This document shows, one piece after another, positions 7,785 through 15,612 of a stretch of 64,000 nt of DNA; the stretch's first letter is position 1, and each line of letters begins with the position of its first letter. Source of the stretch: an uncultured Treponema sp. (GTDB lineage Bacteria; Spirochaetota; Spirochaetia; Treponematales; Treponemataceae); contig CAJPOF010000002.1 of assembly GCA_905372235.1 (NCBI GenBank), positions 17,092 through 81,091 of the forward strand, in the 5' to 3' direction. Under the pieces are notes generated by a model. That model searched no databases. It was not told the origin of the DNA and saw only the letters and a list, made by a program, of their open reading frames with translations. The position numbers and the translations under genes were made by a program.

Positions 7785-9025
7785 GTCAGTCGTTTTTTTC
7801 TGTTTTTTATGAATTCCATGTACTTTCCGATGTCCACATGAAATGCGGTTACACGGCTTTTTCCGTCTTCCATGGATCTTCTAAGAGCTTCCTCCGCTTC
7901 CGTAAGAAGCCTTTCGTTTGAAAGAATCCTTCCGGAACGGCTTGAGATTCCCGAAAAACAGGGCGTGCTTTCGCCTTCGAATAATTCGTTTATGTTCTGA
8001 AGAAGTTTTTCAGCATAGATTTCGGCGTCTTTCACGGACATGTCTTTTCTTATAAGCGCAAAACCGTCTTCCTTGTAGTCGAAAATCAGGTTTCTGAACG
8101 GATTTTCGCCAAGGACAAAATCCGCGATTTTTCTGATGTCTTCCTCGGCGGAAATATTTAAAATCCTTACAAGGATAAGGGAAAGTTCCTGCTCTCCAGA
8201 GGCGGAGCGTACAAGTTCGTTTTCAAGGCGACCTTTTAGCTGGCTTTCATTCAAAAATCCCGTCCTTACGGAAAAAATATCTTTCGCTTCGTTTTGTTCT
8301 TCTTTTTCTTCAGAATCCTCTTCCTGTATTGGCGTTGAAGGAATTTCGTATTCTTTTTCTGTCTCCGAAACGCTGGAATTTTCATAAATCATTTTATTTT
8401 CGTTTGAAATTTCGTCTTTTTCAGTGATTTTTTCTTCGCCTTCAGAAAAAGCGTCTTTTTCAACTGAATTTTCATTAGATTCTAAAGAAAGTTCCTCGTT
8501 TTCGTTAAAAATCTCTTCGGCTTCGTTTTCGGAAGTCGTAAGATTTTCCGCGTCTTTTTTTGCGGTCAGCGTAAAATAAAAAATAAGTACCAGCGAAAAA
8601 ATCGTTCCGATCAATATGACGATGAAAGAAAACCTTGCGTAGCGGAAAATCACTGAAGGCCGCAGTTTGTATATGGCAAGGACCGAAGTGTATGTTCCAT
8701 CGTTCGATTTTATGGTCTTTCTGTAGACTTTCACAAGCGGCGTTGAATAAGAATCTTTTGCTCCTTCGTTCGGATACGAAAAAACGGGCTTTCCGTCCTT
8801 TTCGATGTAGATTGCTTCGTAGCCGTCAAGATCCTTGAAAACGTGCGAAAAATCCAGTCTGTCTCCGTTACGTTCAATCGAATCCGTTACAAATCCGTAT
8901 GCTCTTTCGGCTCTTGCGTCTCCGTGAAAATATTCGTTTGCCATGTTGTAGAAGAAAAATCCGACGCAGAAGGCAAAGATTGCGGAAATAATTACAGTGT
9001 AAACAGTTATGCTTTTTCTTTTCAT
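7781..9025 (-). CDS. Membrane protein with degenerate GGDEF domain
   Basis: A 414-residue protein. TM1 is at about 8-28 and TM2 at about 133-153, enclosing a periplasmic sensor-like domain of about 100 residues. A long Glu/Ser/Asn-rich linker (about 160-250) follows. The C-terminal part has the outline of a GGDEF domain: TGFLNESQLKGRL resembles the TGLxNRxxF start, and the segment with EEALRRSMEDGKSRV matches the domain end (A.ALYxAKxxGRNRV). The signature GGDEF is replaced by YKEDGFALI and the metal-binding Asp region is not conserved, so diguanylate cyclase activity is unlikely. It may bind a ligand or act as a signalling scaffold. It is the last gene of a minus-strand run after the DUF115 pair. 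Confidence 0.75.
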   Translation of the reverse strand: MKRKSITVYTVIISAIFAFCVGFFFYNMANEYFHGDARAERAYGFVTDSIERNGDRLDFSHVFKDLDGYEAIYIEKDGKPVFSYPNEGAKDSYSTPLVKVYRKTIKSNDGTYTSVLAIYKLRPSVIFRYARFSFIVILIGTIFSLVLIFYFTLTAKKDAENLTTSENEAEEIFNENEELSLESNENSVEKDAFSEGEEKITEKDEISNENKMIYENSSVSETEKEYEIPSTPIQEEDSEEKEEQNEAKDIFSVRTGFLNESQLKGRLENELVRSASGEQELSLILVRILNISAEEDIRKIADFVLGENPFRNLIFDYKEDGFALIRKDMSVKDAEIYAEKLLQNINELFEGESTPCFSGISSRSGRILSNERLLTEAEEALRRSMEDGKSRVTAFHVDIGKYMEFIKNRKKRLT

Positions 9026-9028
9026 TTC

Positions 9029-10516
9029 CTAAGTATATCGTGTAACATCTTCAAAGGCAAGTTTCATGGCTTTGTCGAACGGAATGTTCATGGAAAATTC
9101 GATGTGCGATATGTATGGAAGAACGGCTTTTACCAAAGGAAAATCAAAGAGTTCCTCCGTTCCTATGCCTTTTTTTTCAAGGATTTCAATGTCTTTTTTT
9201 GTGAACGAAGAAAAACTGTTGTAGTCGAACGCAGCTTTTTCAGATTCCGGATTTCCTTTTCCGTGTATGTGATATACAAAATCTTCGAAGGAAAAATCAA
9301 GAGCGGATTTTTTCATATATGAGATAAAGGACGACTTGTATGAATCAAGGAGTTCCGTGGTAGCCGTGTTTTTGGAAAGTTTTATAAGAGCTGACCTGAA
9401 CAGGAGTTTTACGAAATTTTCTTCGTATGTTTTTGTTCGGTTTGAAGGAAACAGAAAGTTTTTTTCAAGGTATGTTCCTTTTGCGTAAGATTTTCCGTTC
9501 GAGTACGAAAAATCCGCTCCGAAAATCAAAATATCTTTGAAACCCGATTTTATCGCGAAATCCAATGCGCAAATCGTAACAGTTCCGGCTCCGCTTTCGA
9601 TATCGATGAAGCATTTTTTTCCTTGGGTGTTTTCGGCGTATGATGAAAGCGGATGCCCTGATTTTGCGAAAACCACATTGTTTCCGCTGTGCAATGCGCT
9701 TCTTACTGAAGACGGATTTGCCTGAAGGTCAAATACAAAAAGGGTTTTTTTTTGGAATCCTGAAAGAAAATGCGTGTGAGAGACAAACTGTCCGTCAAGC
9801 GAGAATACAGCGTCGCAGAAAACGCCGTTTTTTTTGAGCGAAGGGTAGGCGGTGTCCGTGGAGATTATGTATAGATTTTTTTTGTTCCGCCTTAGAAAAT
9901 CAATTTTTTTTTCAAGTGAAGGTCCTGCGGCTATTACTGCCGCCGTTTTTGTGTTGTCGATGTCAAAAAAAACTTCTGATTCGGCGGCTTTTAAGTTCTT
10001 TAGAATATTGTGCTGCCATATTTTTCCGAACCTGCACTGGGTTGAAAAATCTATCGAAATTTCTTTAAGAGTGGATTTTACCGTGTCTCTGAGTTTTGCG
10101 CTTTTCTCTTTGTTTTCATCAAGCCAAGGTCTGTATTCGATGAGCGAAAATTTTCTATGCAGCGCAGGAATATAGTTTTGAAGAAGGCACTCTCTTGCTT
10201 TTTCGATGTTGCAGATTAAAACCATCTTGTCGCTAAAAAGCGCTTTGCAAAAATCAATATTTTCTTTAAGAAATTTTATGTCTTCCTCGGAATTTTCTAC
10301 GACCATGATTTTTGCATTTGGATATTTTTTTCTTATCGCAGCGACGTGGTAGCCTCCGCATAGCCCCGGAATAACAAAGAATGACGCTTCTTCTATAGAG
10401 GAGGCGAACGATTCAGCCTCTTTTTCAGGGTCGTATTTTGAGGCGGACGGTTTTCCGCTTTTGAAAACCGGAATTATTTTTCCGCTTTTGCTTTGAATCG
10501 TTCCGCCGTATGTCAT
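9029..10516 (-). CDS. DUF115 / Maf-like protein (motility-associated glycosyltransferase family)
   Basis: A 495-residue protein with the DUF115 (MptE-like) core: AAGPSLEKKIDFLRRNKKN near residues 195-213, followed by STDTAYPSLKKNGVFCDAVFSLD and FGADFSYSNGKSYAKGT. The family includes Maf proteins, which attach nonulosonic or other sugars to flagellin in several bacteria. It overlaps the preceding paralogue by 4 bases (ATGA at 10513-10516), so the two are translationally coupled. The N-termini align (SKYDPEKEAESFA versus SSYNPELEAERFA), showing tandem duplication. Flagellin glycosylation has been reported in treponemes; a role here is inferred from family only. Confidence 0.75.
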   Translation of the reverse strand: MTYGGTIQSKSGKIIPVFKSGKPSASKYDPEKEAESFASSIEEASFFVIPGLCGGYHVAAIRKKYPNAKIMVVENSEEDIKFLKENIDFCKALFSDKMVLICNIEKARECLLQNYIPALHRKFSLIEYRPWLDENKEKSAKLRDTVKSTLKEISIDFSTQCRFGKIWQHNILKNLKAAESEVFFDIDNTKTAAVIAAGPSLEKKIDFLRRNKKNLYIISTDTAYPSLKKNGVFCDAVFSLDGQFVSHTHFLSGFQKKTLFVFDLQANPSSVRSALHSGNNVVFAKSGHPLSSYAENTQGKKCFIDIESGAGTVTICALDFAIKSGFKDILIFGADFSYSNGKSYAKGTYLEKNFLFPSNRTKTYEENFVKLLFRSALIKLSKNTATTELLDSYKSSFISYMKKSALDFSFEDFVYHIHGKGNPESEKAAFDYNSFSSFTKKDIEILEKKGIGTEELFDFPLVKAVLPYISHIEFSMNIPFDKAMKLAFEDVTRYT

Positions 10517-12036
10517 GTTCCGCTACCTATAATCCGGACTACGCTTGAAAAAAAAGTGTCTTTTTTTTCATCGATATTTTTTTTCATCTTTTTTATTGCA
10601 TCCTCGTCCTTCAGTTTTTCCATGAAAATATGCTCCGCCTTGAATATGCTTTTTTCGAACTCGGCGGATTTTTCTGCGTCCGAGATGAAATCTCTTATGA
10701 TTTTTTTCGTAACGGATTTTTTTTCATCGTCTATCATTGGATTTTCGATGATTTTTATGCGTTCTGTTTTTGTGCGTAGGCTTTCTAGGTAACGTTCAAA
10801 ATACGAAAAATCAACGTCCTTTATTTTTCCAAGGTTGTGCCTGTATTTGTAGTTGTCGGAGAGCCTGAAAAATTTTTCGCAGAAATTTTTTGATGCTGAA
10901 CTGAACCAGTTTCTGTAGATTTCAAGGCTGTTCGAACCGAATCTTTCTGCGGAAAGGCGAGATTCGCGGCTGTGTATGCGGTTTTCGTTTTTGGCTGAAT
11001 TTTCTTCGTTTCTATTCGGCATTGCGTGCTGATTTCCGGGCGCGCTTTCCAAATCAAGTCCGCACGCAAAAATTTTTCCGCTTGTAAGCGAAAGCGAAAG
11101 AAATAGCATCGTGCCGCTTACCGTTCCGTTTCTTTTTGCGGATATGAACGGAAGATTCAGTTTTTCAAAAATCTTTTTTGTCAAAAAAGATGCAGAGCCG
11201 TCATTGTACAAAAGAGGAAGAATCTTTGAAGTTTCCGTAAGTTTTTTGGGAAATGCGGCTTCGTTCGTAATCGCTACGGGAAAATCGTAGCGTCTGTCAT
11301 ATTCAAGATGATTTTTTGCCCAGAATCCCCCGTCGGTCGAGAGCGCAAGGTCAGGAACGATTCCGTTTTTTAAAAGAACCGATATGGCCGAAGACGCCGC
11401 TATAAGGAAAAAGCGTTCCCTGTTTTTTGCAAGAAACGGAAGCGCGCCTTCAAGACTCGGACCGCTTGCGCACATTACTATCGGTTCGTTTCCGCTTTTG
11501 ATCCGGCACGTTTTTTTTAGCCGGATATTGAATATAATCGAATTTTTAAACCACCTTTTTGAAAAGTAACTTTCGGTCAGAAAAGAAGTCTTTGATTTTT
11601 CGATTATTTTTTTTACGGAACAGGAAAACGCTTTCATTTCAGATGAAAATATTTTTGCAGACGGCTGCCATTCCAAAAAGAGGGCGGAGCATAGTTCGCT
11701 TTCGCCTAGTGCATCATATACTTTTTCCTCGAAGTCAATCGGATTTTCTTTTCTGAAATGAAATACGCCTGAAAAAAACTTGTCGTATGAAGAAAAATCA
11801 TTTACAAATCTGACCGCAAATATTTCGATTCCTGGAAAACGTTTTTTCAAAGGTTCTGCGCAATAAGAAATGCCCGGCTCTATGATAAAAATTTTTGACG
11901 GCTTGAAGTCTATGTTTATGGCGCAAGCAAATCTTTCCGCTTCCAGTTCAGGATTGTAGGAAGAATGCATTGTGAGGCCGTTTATTTTGCAGGTTTTTGA
12001 GCCGTTTTTTGCTTCGCTAAAAATTATTTCGTACAT
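10513..12036 (-). CDS. DUF115 / Maf-like protein, paralogue of the next gene
   Basis: A 507-residue paralogue of the gene at 9029-10516. Core motifs are CASGPSLEGALPFLAKNRE, PDLALSTDGGFWAKNHLEY and GTVSGTMLFLSLSLTSGKIFACGLDLE. The start is confirmed by alignment of its first 38 residues with the paralogue. There is no normal ribosome site: a strong hairpin (12043-12064) followed by TTTTTC lies directly before the ATG. The C-terminal 60 residues are Lys/Glu rich and coiled. A role in protein or lipid glycosylation is likely from the family; substrate unknown. Confidence 0.72.
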   Translation of the reverse strand: MYEIIFSEAKNGSKTCKINGLTMHSSYNPELEAERFACAINIDFKPSKIFIIEPGISYCAEPLKKRFPGIEIFAVRFVNDFSSYDKFFSGVFHFRKENPIDFEEKVYDALGESELCSALFLEWQPSAKIFSSEMKAFSCSVKKIIEKSKTSFLTESYFSKRWFKNSIIFNIRLKKTCRIKSGNEPIVMCASGPSLEGALPFLAKNRERFFLIAASSAISVLLKNGIVPDLALSTDGGFWAKNHLEYDRRYDFPVAITNEAAFPKKLTETSKILPLLYNDGSASFLTKKIFEKLNLPFISAKRNGTVSGTMLFLSLSLTSGKIFACGLDLESAPGNQHAMPNRNEENSAKNENRIHSRESRLSAERFGSNSLEIYRNWFSSASKNFCEKFFRLSDNYKYRHNLGKIKDVDFSYFERYLESLRTKTERIKIIENPMIDDEKKSVTKKIIRDFISDAEKSAEFEKSIFKAEHIFMEKLKDEDAIKKMKKNIDEKKDTFFSSVVRIIGSGT

Positions 12037-12042
12037 GAAAAA

Positions 12043-12064
12043 TGGGCTGTTTTTACACAGCCCA
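12043..12064 (-). terminator. Hairpin between the acidic-protein gene and the DUF115 pair
   Basis: On the minus strand TGGGCTGT, a 6-base loop GTAAAA and ACAGCCCA are followed by five T and then the ATG at 12036. It has the form of an intrinsic terminator for the upstream gene. A possible -10 box TAGAAT (12068-12073) would also start transcripts right at the hairpin, giving an mRNA whose 5' end is this stem next to the start codon. Confidence 0.6.
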
Positions 12065-12088
12065 CCGATTCTAGCAGATTAATTTACA

Positions 12089-14434
12089 TCATGAAAGCCC
12101 AAGTTCGGAAAACAGTTTTTTGTATGTCACGAACTGCTCTGATTTTGCAAATTCCATTATCTTGTCTTCGGGAAGATTTTCAAGCAATTGATCCATGTAA
12201 AGAAGAACGGATTTTATGTCTGACTTTATGTCGTCGGGTAGAGTTCTGTCCTCTGCGTTTGATTCCGTTGTTTCTTCGGAAATCGATTCTGCCGGAGAAG
12301 AAACTTCCTCTTTCGCAGTCGGGAAAGATTCCTGCTTCGTCTCGATTTGCGGTTCTTCGAAAGCCACGCTAGGCTCTTCGGCGGCGACAGGCGGAACATC
12401 CGCATCGACGATAGCGTTTTCATCTTTCGCAAGATATTCTACGTTCTCGTAGGTTATTGCGTCCTCAACTGTCGGCGGCTCTTCCATAATATCGTCGATA
12501 AACGGATCTCGTATCTTTTCGGTTTCGTCGATTTTCACCGATTCCATGAAATCGGAAGGATTTGAATCCACCATTATGTCGTCGGCGTTCTCCGAAGTTT
12601 CTTCGGGAAGAATTTCGTCCACTTTTGGAATGTCAATTTCTTCGGGGAGGGAATCCTCCGTAATTATCTCAAGGTTCGGCTCTTCCGGTTCGGCTTCTTC
12701 CATTCCGAGACTCAAGCCGGAGTCTGTTTCCTCTTCGGAAGCAAATGCGTCGCTTGGCTCTGTTTCAAATGTGTCAGTTACCAAAGGCTCTTCGAGAGAC
12801 GGAACTTCCTCTTCTATAATGCCGCTTTCTTCCGGCATCGGAGTCGGTGCGGAATATAAAGAATCATCGAAGGCAGGCTCGTCTATTATGTCGTCAGGGA
12901 TTGTATCAGGAATGTCGGATGCCGCCGCTGTTTCTTCCTGAATATCCTCGTTCTCGTCAAATGACTCTGGTTCTGCAGGTTCGCTCTTGACTTCTTCCTG
13001 CATTCCAAAATCCTCTGTGGGAGACATTTCGACAAAATCGTTGGAAACGGAAACTTCCGGCTCTGAGTCTGAATTTGCGGAAAGCGAAGTGTCCGATGCG
13101 TCGGAAAAAGAGTCCGAAATCGGAGAGAACGCTTCGTTTTCTTGGCTCATATCGAATGTTGTCTCTTCAGCCGATGGTTCGACATCGTTTACGAAAGTTT
13201 CTTCGGTGAAACCCGCAGCCTCTTTTGTTTCTGCGTCGGGAGAAACATTTTCCACGACTTCTTCGGTGAAGTCAGCGGAATTCATTATGTTTGAAAGCTC
13301 GTCGCCTGAAAGGGCTATAGTTTCGTCTTCATCGCTGTTTCCGAAGAATCCTGAAGGCTCTTCCGTAGCGGGAGTTTCTATTTCCGCCTCATTTTCCTGC
13401 GTGGCGCAAGAAGGTAGGGCGGGCTCGATAGAACTCTTTTCTCGCAGTTCTGCAAGATCGTTTTTGAGATTTGAAATCTCGTCTTTCAATCCTGATAAAT
13501 CCGAAATGATTCGTTCTAAAAGTTCATTGTTTATTGCTGTGTTTTCCGTAGTCGTCTCCTTTTCCTCTGCCTTTGCATCGGTTTTGATTTCTTTTATTAC
13601 GGGGGCGGATGAAACCTCGTCATCTTCAGTTATAGCTAAATCATAATCTATCACAGTCTGCTTTGGGGCAGCATGGCTTTCTCCGCCCGTTCCGAATTCC
13701 GTAAGATCTACGTCTTCCGATTCGACGGACGAACTTATTGCTTTTGCGGCGGCATCCGCGGTCGCGGCGTCGCTTTCTGCCATGCTGAAATCGTCCAAGG
13801 AGATTTCTTCCATCGCACCTGTGTCTATCGATGAAAAATCAACTTTTTTTTCGGGAACTGTTTTTTCCGGCTCAGGCTCGCTTTCGTAGTCGGAATCATA
13901 GTCCGTCTCTTCAGAAATTTCTTCCGTCTGAACCTCGTCTTCTTTAGGCGTGTTAAAATTAAGGCTTATGTCAAGAGCCTCGTCGTTTGCAACATCGTCT
14001 TCTTTTTCGGAACTTGAAGAAGATCCGAAATCGTCTCCGTCAAGAAAGTCGTCAAGCGAAATCTCCTCGCTTGAGCCTGAAGAGTCTCCTACAAAACTGT
14101 CAAGGTCTATTTCCTCTGTGCTTTCGGAAGAACCCGGCATTCCGGAAGCAGAATCGTCAAGAAAATCGTCCAATGAAATGTCGCTTGAAAGTTCTATGTT
14201 TCCGTCGTCGTTTTTGCTTTCTTCTTCGGTAAAAGGATTGTCTTTAAGCTCGTCCGACTCAATTGGCTCAGGAATGTCTGAAAAGTCGGGAAGATCGAAA
14301 TCTTCTTCGATTATATTTGAGGTTTTTTCTTCTGTTTCCGGGATAATCGTGTCTTCATTGGAATCCTGGGGAGGTCTTTTTACCCATACCCCATAACTGT
14401 CCAATTCGTTTGTGTTTCCTGTCGGGTTATCCAT
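12089..14434 (-). CDS. Large acidic protein with repeated SLDDF-like motifs
   Basis: A 780-residue, extremely acidic, low-complexity protein without signal peptide. The N-terminus has DSYGVWVKRPP (residues 12-22). Residues 85-216 hold repeated short motifs: DISLDDFL, EIDLDSF, EISLDDFL, DISLNF, EISLDDF. A coiled-coil-like segment near ELLERIISDLSGLKDEISNL interrupts a long Glu/Ser/Pro tail, and the last 50 residues form a conserved-looking helical domain (SVLLYMDQLLENLPEDKI). ATG at 14434 follows AGAGGAAG; an earlier in-frame start has none. The repeats look like docking motifs on a disordered tether. The protein lies upstream of the DUF115 pair on the same strand. No function can be assigned. 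Confidence 0.75.
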   Translation of the reverse strand: MDNPTGNTNELDSYGVWVKRPPQDSNEDTIIPETEEKTSNIIEEDFDLPDFSDIPEPIESDELKDNPFTEEESKNDDGNIELSSDISLDDFLDDSASGMPGSSESTEEIDLDSFVGDSSGSSEEISLDDFLDGDDFGSSSSSEKEDDVANDEALDISLNFNTPKEDEVQTEEISEETDYDSDYESEPEPEKTVPEKKVDFSSIDTGAMEEISLDDFSMAESDAATADAAAKAISSSVESEDVDLTEFGTGGESHAAPKQTVIDYDLAITEDDEVSSAPVIKEIKTDAKAEEKETTTENTAINNELLERIISDLSGLKDEISNLKNDLAELREKSSIEPALPSCATQENEAEIETPATEEPSGFFGNSDEDETIALSGDELSNIMNSADFTEEVVENVSPDAETKEAAGFTEETFVNDVEPSAEETTFDMSQENEAFSPISDSFSDASDTSLSANSDSEPEVSVSNDFVEMSPTEDFGMQEEVKSEPAEPESFDENEDIQEETAAASDIPDTIPDDIIDEPAFDDSLYSAPTPMPEESGIIEEEVPSLEEPLVTDTFETEPSDAFASEEETDSGLSLGMEEAEPEEPNLEIITEDSLPEEIDIPKVDEILPEETSENADDIMVDSNPSDFMESVKIDETEKIRDPFIDDIMEEPPTVEDAITYENVEYLAKDENAIVDADVPPVAAEEPSVAFEEPQIETKQESFPTAKEEVSSPAESISEETTESNAEDRTLPDDIKSDIKSVLLYMDQLLENLPEDKIMEFAKSEQFVTYKKLFSELGLS

Positions 14435-14472
14435 AAAAACTTCCTCTTTGGCTTTGGCGTTCCTTCTTTCAA

Positions 14473-14480
14473 TTATCGGC
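14473..14480 (-). promoter_or_regulatory. Possible sigma-28 -10 element (minus strand)
   Basis: GCCGATAA reads on the minus strand at 14480-14473, with TATTGCTT 11 bases upstream as a poor -35. It lies about 40 bases before the ATG of the acidic protein gene. Two TATAAT boxes further upstream (around 14510-14530) are alternative sigma-70 signals. Confidence 0.3.
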
Positions 14481-14545
14481 AGAAATAACGTAAGCAATAG
14501 CACTTTCTTTAGAATTATAGTTGATTATATCATATATTTTCACTT

Positions 14546-14572
14546 TAAGAAAACAAAAAGATATGCCGATAA
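14546..14572 (+). promoter_or_regulatory. Possible sigma-28 promoter of the FtsB-like gene
   Basis: TAAGAAAA (14546-14553), 11 bases and GCCGATAA (14565-14572) fit the sigma-28 consensus TAAAGTTT-N11-GCCGATAA, with a perfect -10. The same bases can also be read as TTAAGA-N17-GATAAT for sigma-70, so the assignment is ambiguous. The transcription start would fall at about 14580, only a few bases before the ATG at 14583. Confidence 0.45.
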
Positions 14573-14582
14573 TCAGTCCATA

Positions 14583-15077
14583 ATGAAAGGTATCAAGTTC
14601 CTGATAGCGATTTTCATAGCTACATTCGCTTATGTGTCAATTTCGTTCTTTGCAGGAAGTAGCGGGCTATGGGCGTATAGTCAACTTGTTGAACAGAAAA
14701 AGGAAATCGCAAGAAGGACGGACTCTATCCAGGCAATCAACAATGAACTTAGGCTTGAATACAACGCTCTTTTGAAAGACGAGGACGTTATAGCCGCCTA
14801 CGCTAGAAAACTCGACTATGTTTCCGACGGAGAAAAACTCGTTAAGATTTCAGGGCTAAAACCATACCAAGGAACGCTTTACGATACAGGAACCGCCACA
14901 AAGCACAAAGAGGGGACTTTCTTTTCCGAGGCTTTGTGCAAAATCCTTTCGCTTTCGATAGGACTTCTTTCGCTTTTCATAATGTTTCTTTTTGACCTTG
15001 GAAGAGGAAACTTCAATCGTCCCAAAAAACGCAGAACCATAAAGGAGATTCCGATATATGAAGTGCCTCAAATCTGA
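14583..15077 (+). CDS. FtsB/DivIC-like septum protein with second membrane segment
   Basis: A 164-residue membrane protein. TM1 is at about 5-27, followed by a coiled-coil stretch (LVEQKKEIARRTDSIQAINN) and the segment KDEDVIAAYARKLDYVSDGE, which resembles the region after the coiled coil in FtsB/DivIC proteins of the division septum. Unlike typical FtsB (about 100 residues, one TM) it has a second hydrophobic segment near residues 121-141 and a basic cytoplasmic tail. The end overlaps tsaC by 20 bases. There is no ribosome site before the ATG. Division function is likely by family; the extra TM is odd. Confidence 0.65.
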   Translation: MKGIKFLIAIFIATFAYVSISFFAGSSGLWAYSQLVEQKKEIARRTDSIQAINNELRLEYNALLKDEDVIAAYARKLDYVSDGEKLVKISGLKPYQGTLYDTGTATKHKEGTFFSEALCKILSLSIGLLSLFIMFLFDLGRGNFNRPKKRRTIKEIPIYEVPQI

Positions 15078-15612
15078 CAAAGGCTCTGCAAAAATTGCCG
15101 GAAACCTGCTCAAAGAAGGGAAGGTGCTTATCCTTCCAACGGACACCGTATACGGTTTTTCAGGAATCATAGGAAAGACAGAAGACCTTATAAGAAAAAT
15201 AAAGGGTAGAAAAGAGGATAAGCCGTTCATCGTTCTTTTGTCCGAACCTTCAAAACTAAAAGAACTTTCAGACGACACGATTCCCGAAAATCTTCTGAAA
15301 TCCTGGCCCGGACCTCTTACGGTAATAGTCCGCTCAAAAATAGACCCTTTGTCCACAGTCGCCGTTAGATGCCCCGGAGATCCGTGGCTAAGGGATGTTA
15401 TCGCATTTGCGGGAAAACCTATATATTCCACGAGCGTAAACCGAAGCGGAATGCCTTTGCTTGCAACTCAAAAAGAAATCCTTGACGAGTTTGAGGACGA
15501 AGTTTCGCTTGTGGTGCTTGACGGGGATTTAAAAAATCCTGTACCTTCCACAATTGTCTCTCTTTGCGAAGGCGGCTTCAATGTGGTAAGAAAGGGCGCA
15601 CTGGAACTTTAG
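15058..15612 (+). CDS. tsaC: Threonylcarbamoyl-AMP synthase (YrdC/Sua5 family)
   Basis: A 184-residue protein with the YrdC fold. LPTDTVYGFSG (residues 26-36), KGRKEDKPFIVLL, WPGPLTVIV and the substrate-pocket motif STSVNRSG are all family signatures. It makes L-threonylcarbamoyl-adenylate from threonine, bicarbonate and ATP, the first step of t6A37 modification of tRNAs that read ANN codons. The start lies inside the end of the FtsB-like gene, so the two are coupled. Its stop overlaps the converging gene at 15609 by 4 bases. Confidence 0.92.
   Translation: MKCLKSDKGSAKIAGNLLKEGKVLILPTDTVYGFSGIIGKTEDLIRKIKGRKEDKPFIVLLSEPSKLKELSDDTIPENLLKSWPGPLTVIVRSKIDPLSTVAVRCPGDPWLRDVIAFAGKPIYSTSVNRSGMPLLATQKEILDEFEDEVSLVVLDGDLKNPVPSTIVSLCEGGFNVVRKGALEL

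Noticed and set aside
8843..9322. A 159-codon plus-strand frame
   Set aside because: It runs antisense across the end of a DUF115 gene and the start of the GGDEF-like gene, and has no ribosome site or recognisable domain.
12546..14396. Three Ser-rich plus-strand open frames opposite the acidic protein gene
   Set aside because: They mirror Glu/Asp-rich codons of the minus-strand gene, have no ribosome sites, and lack protein-like composition; shadows of a low-complexity gene.
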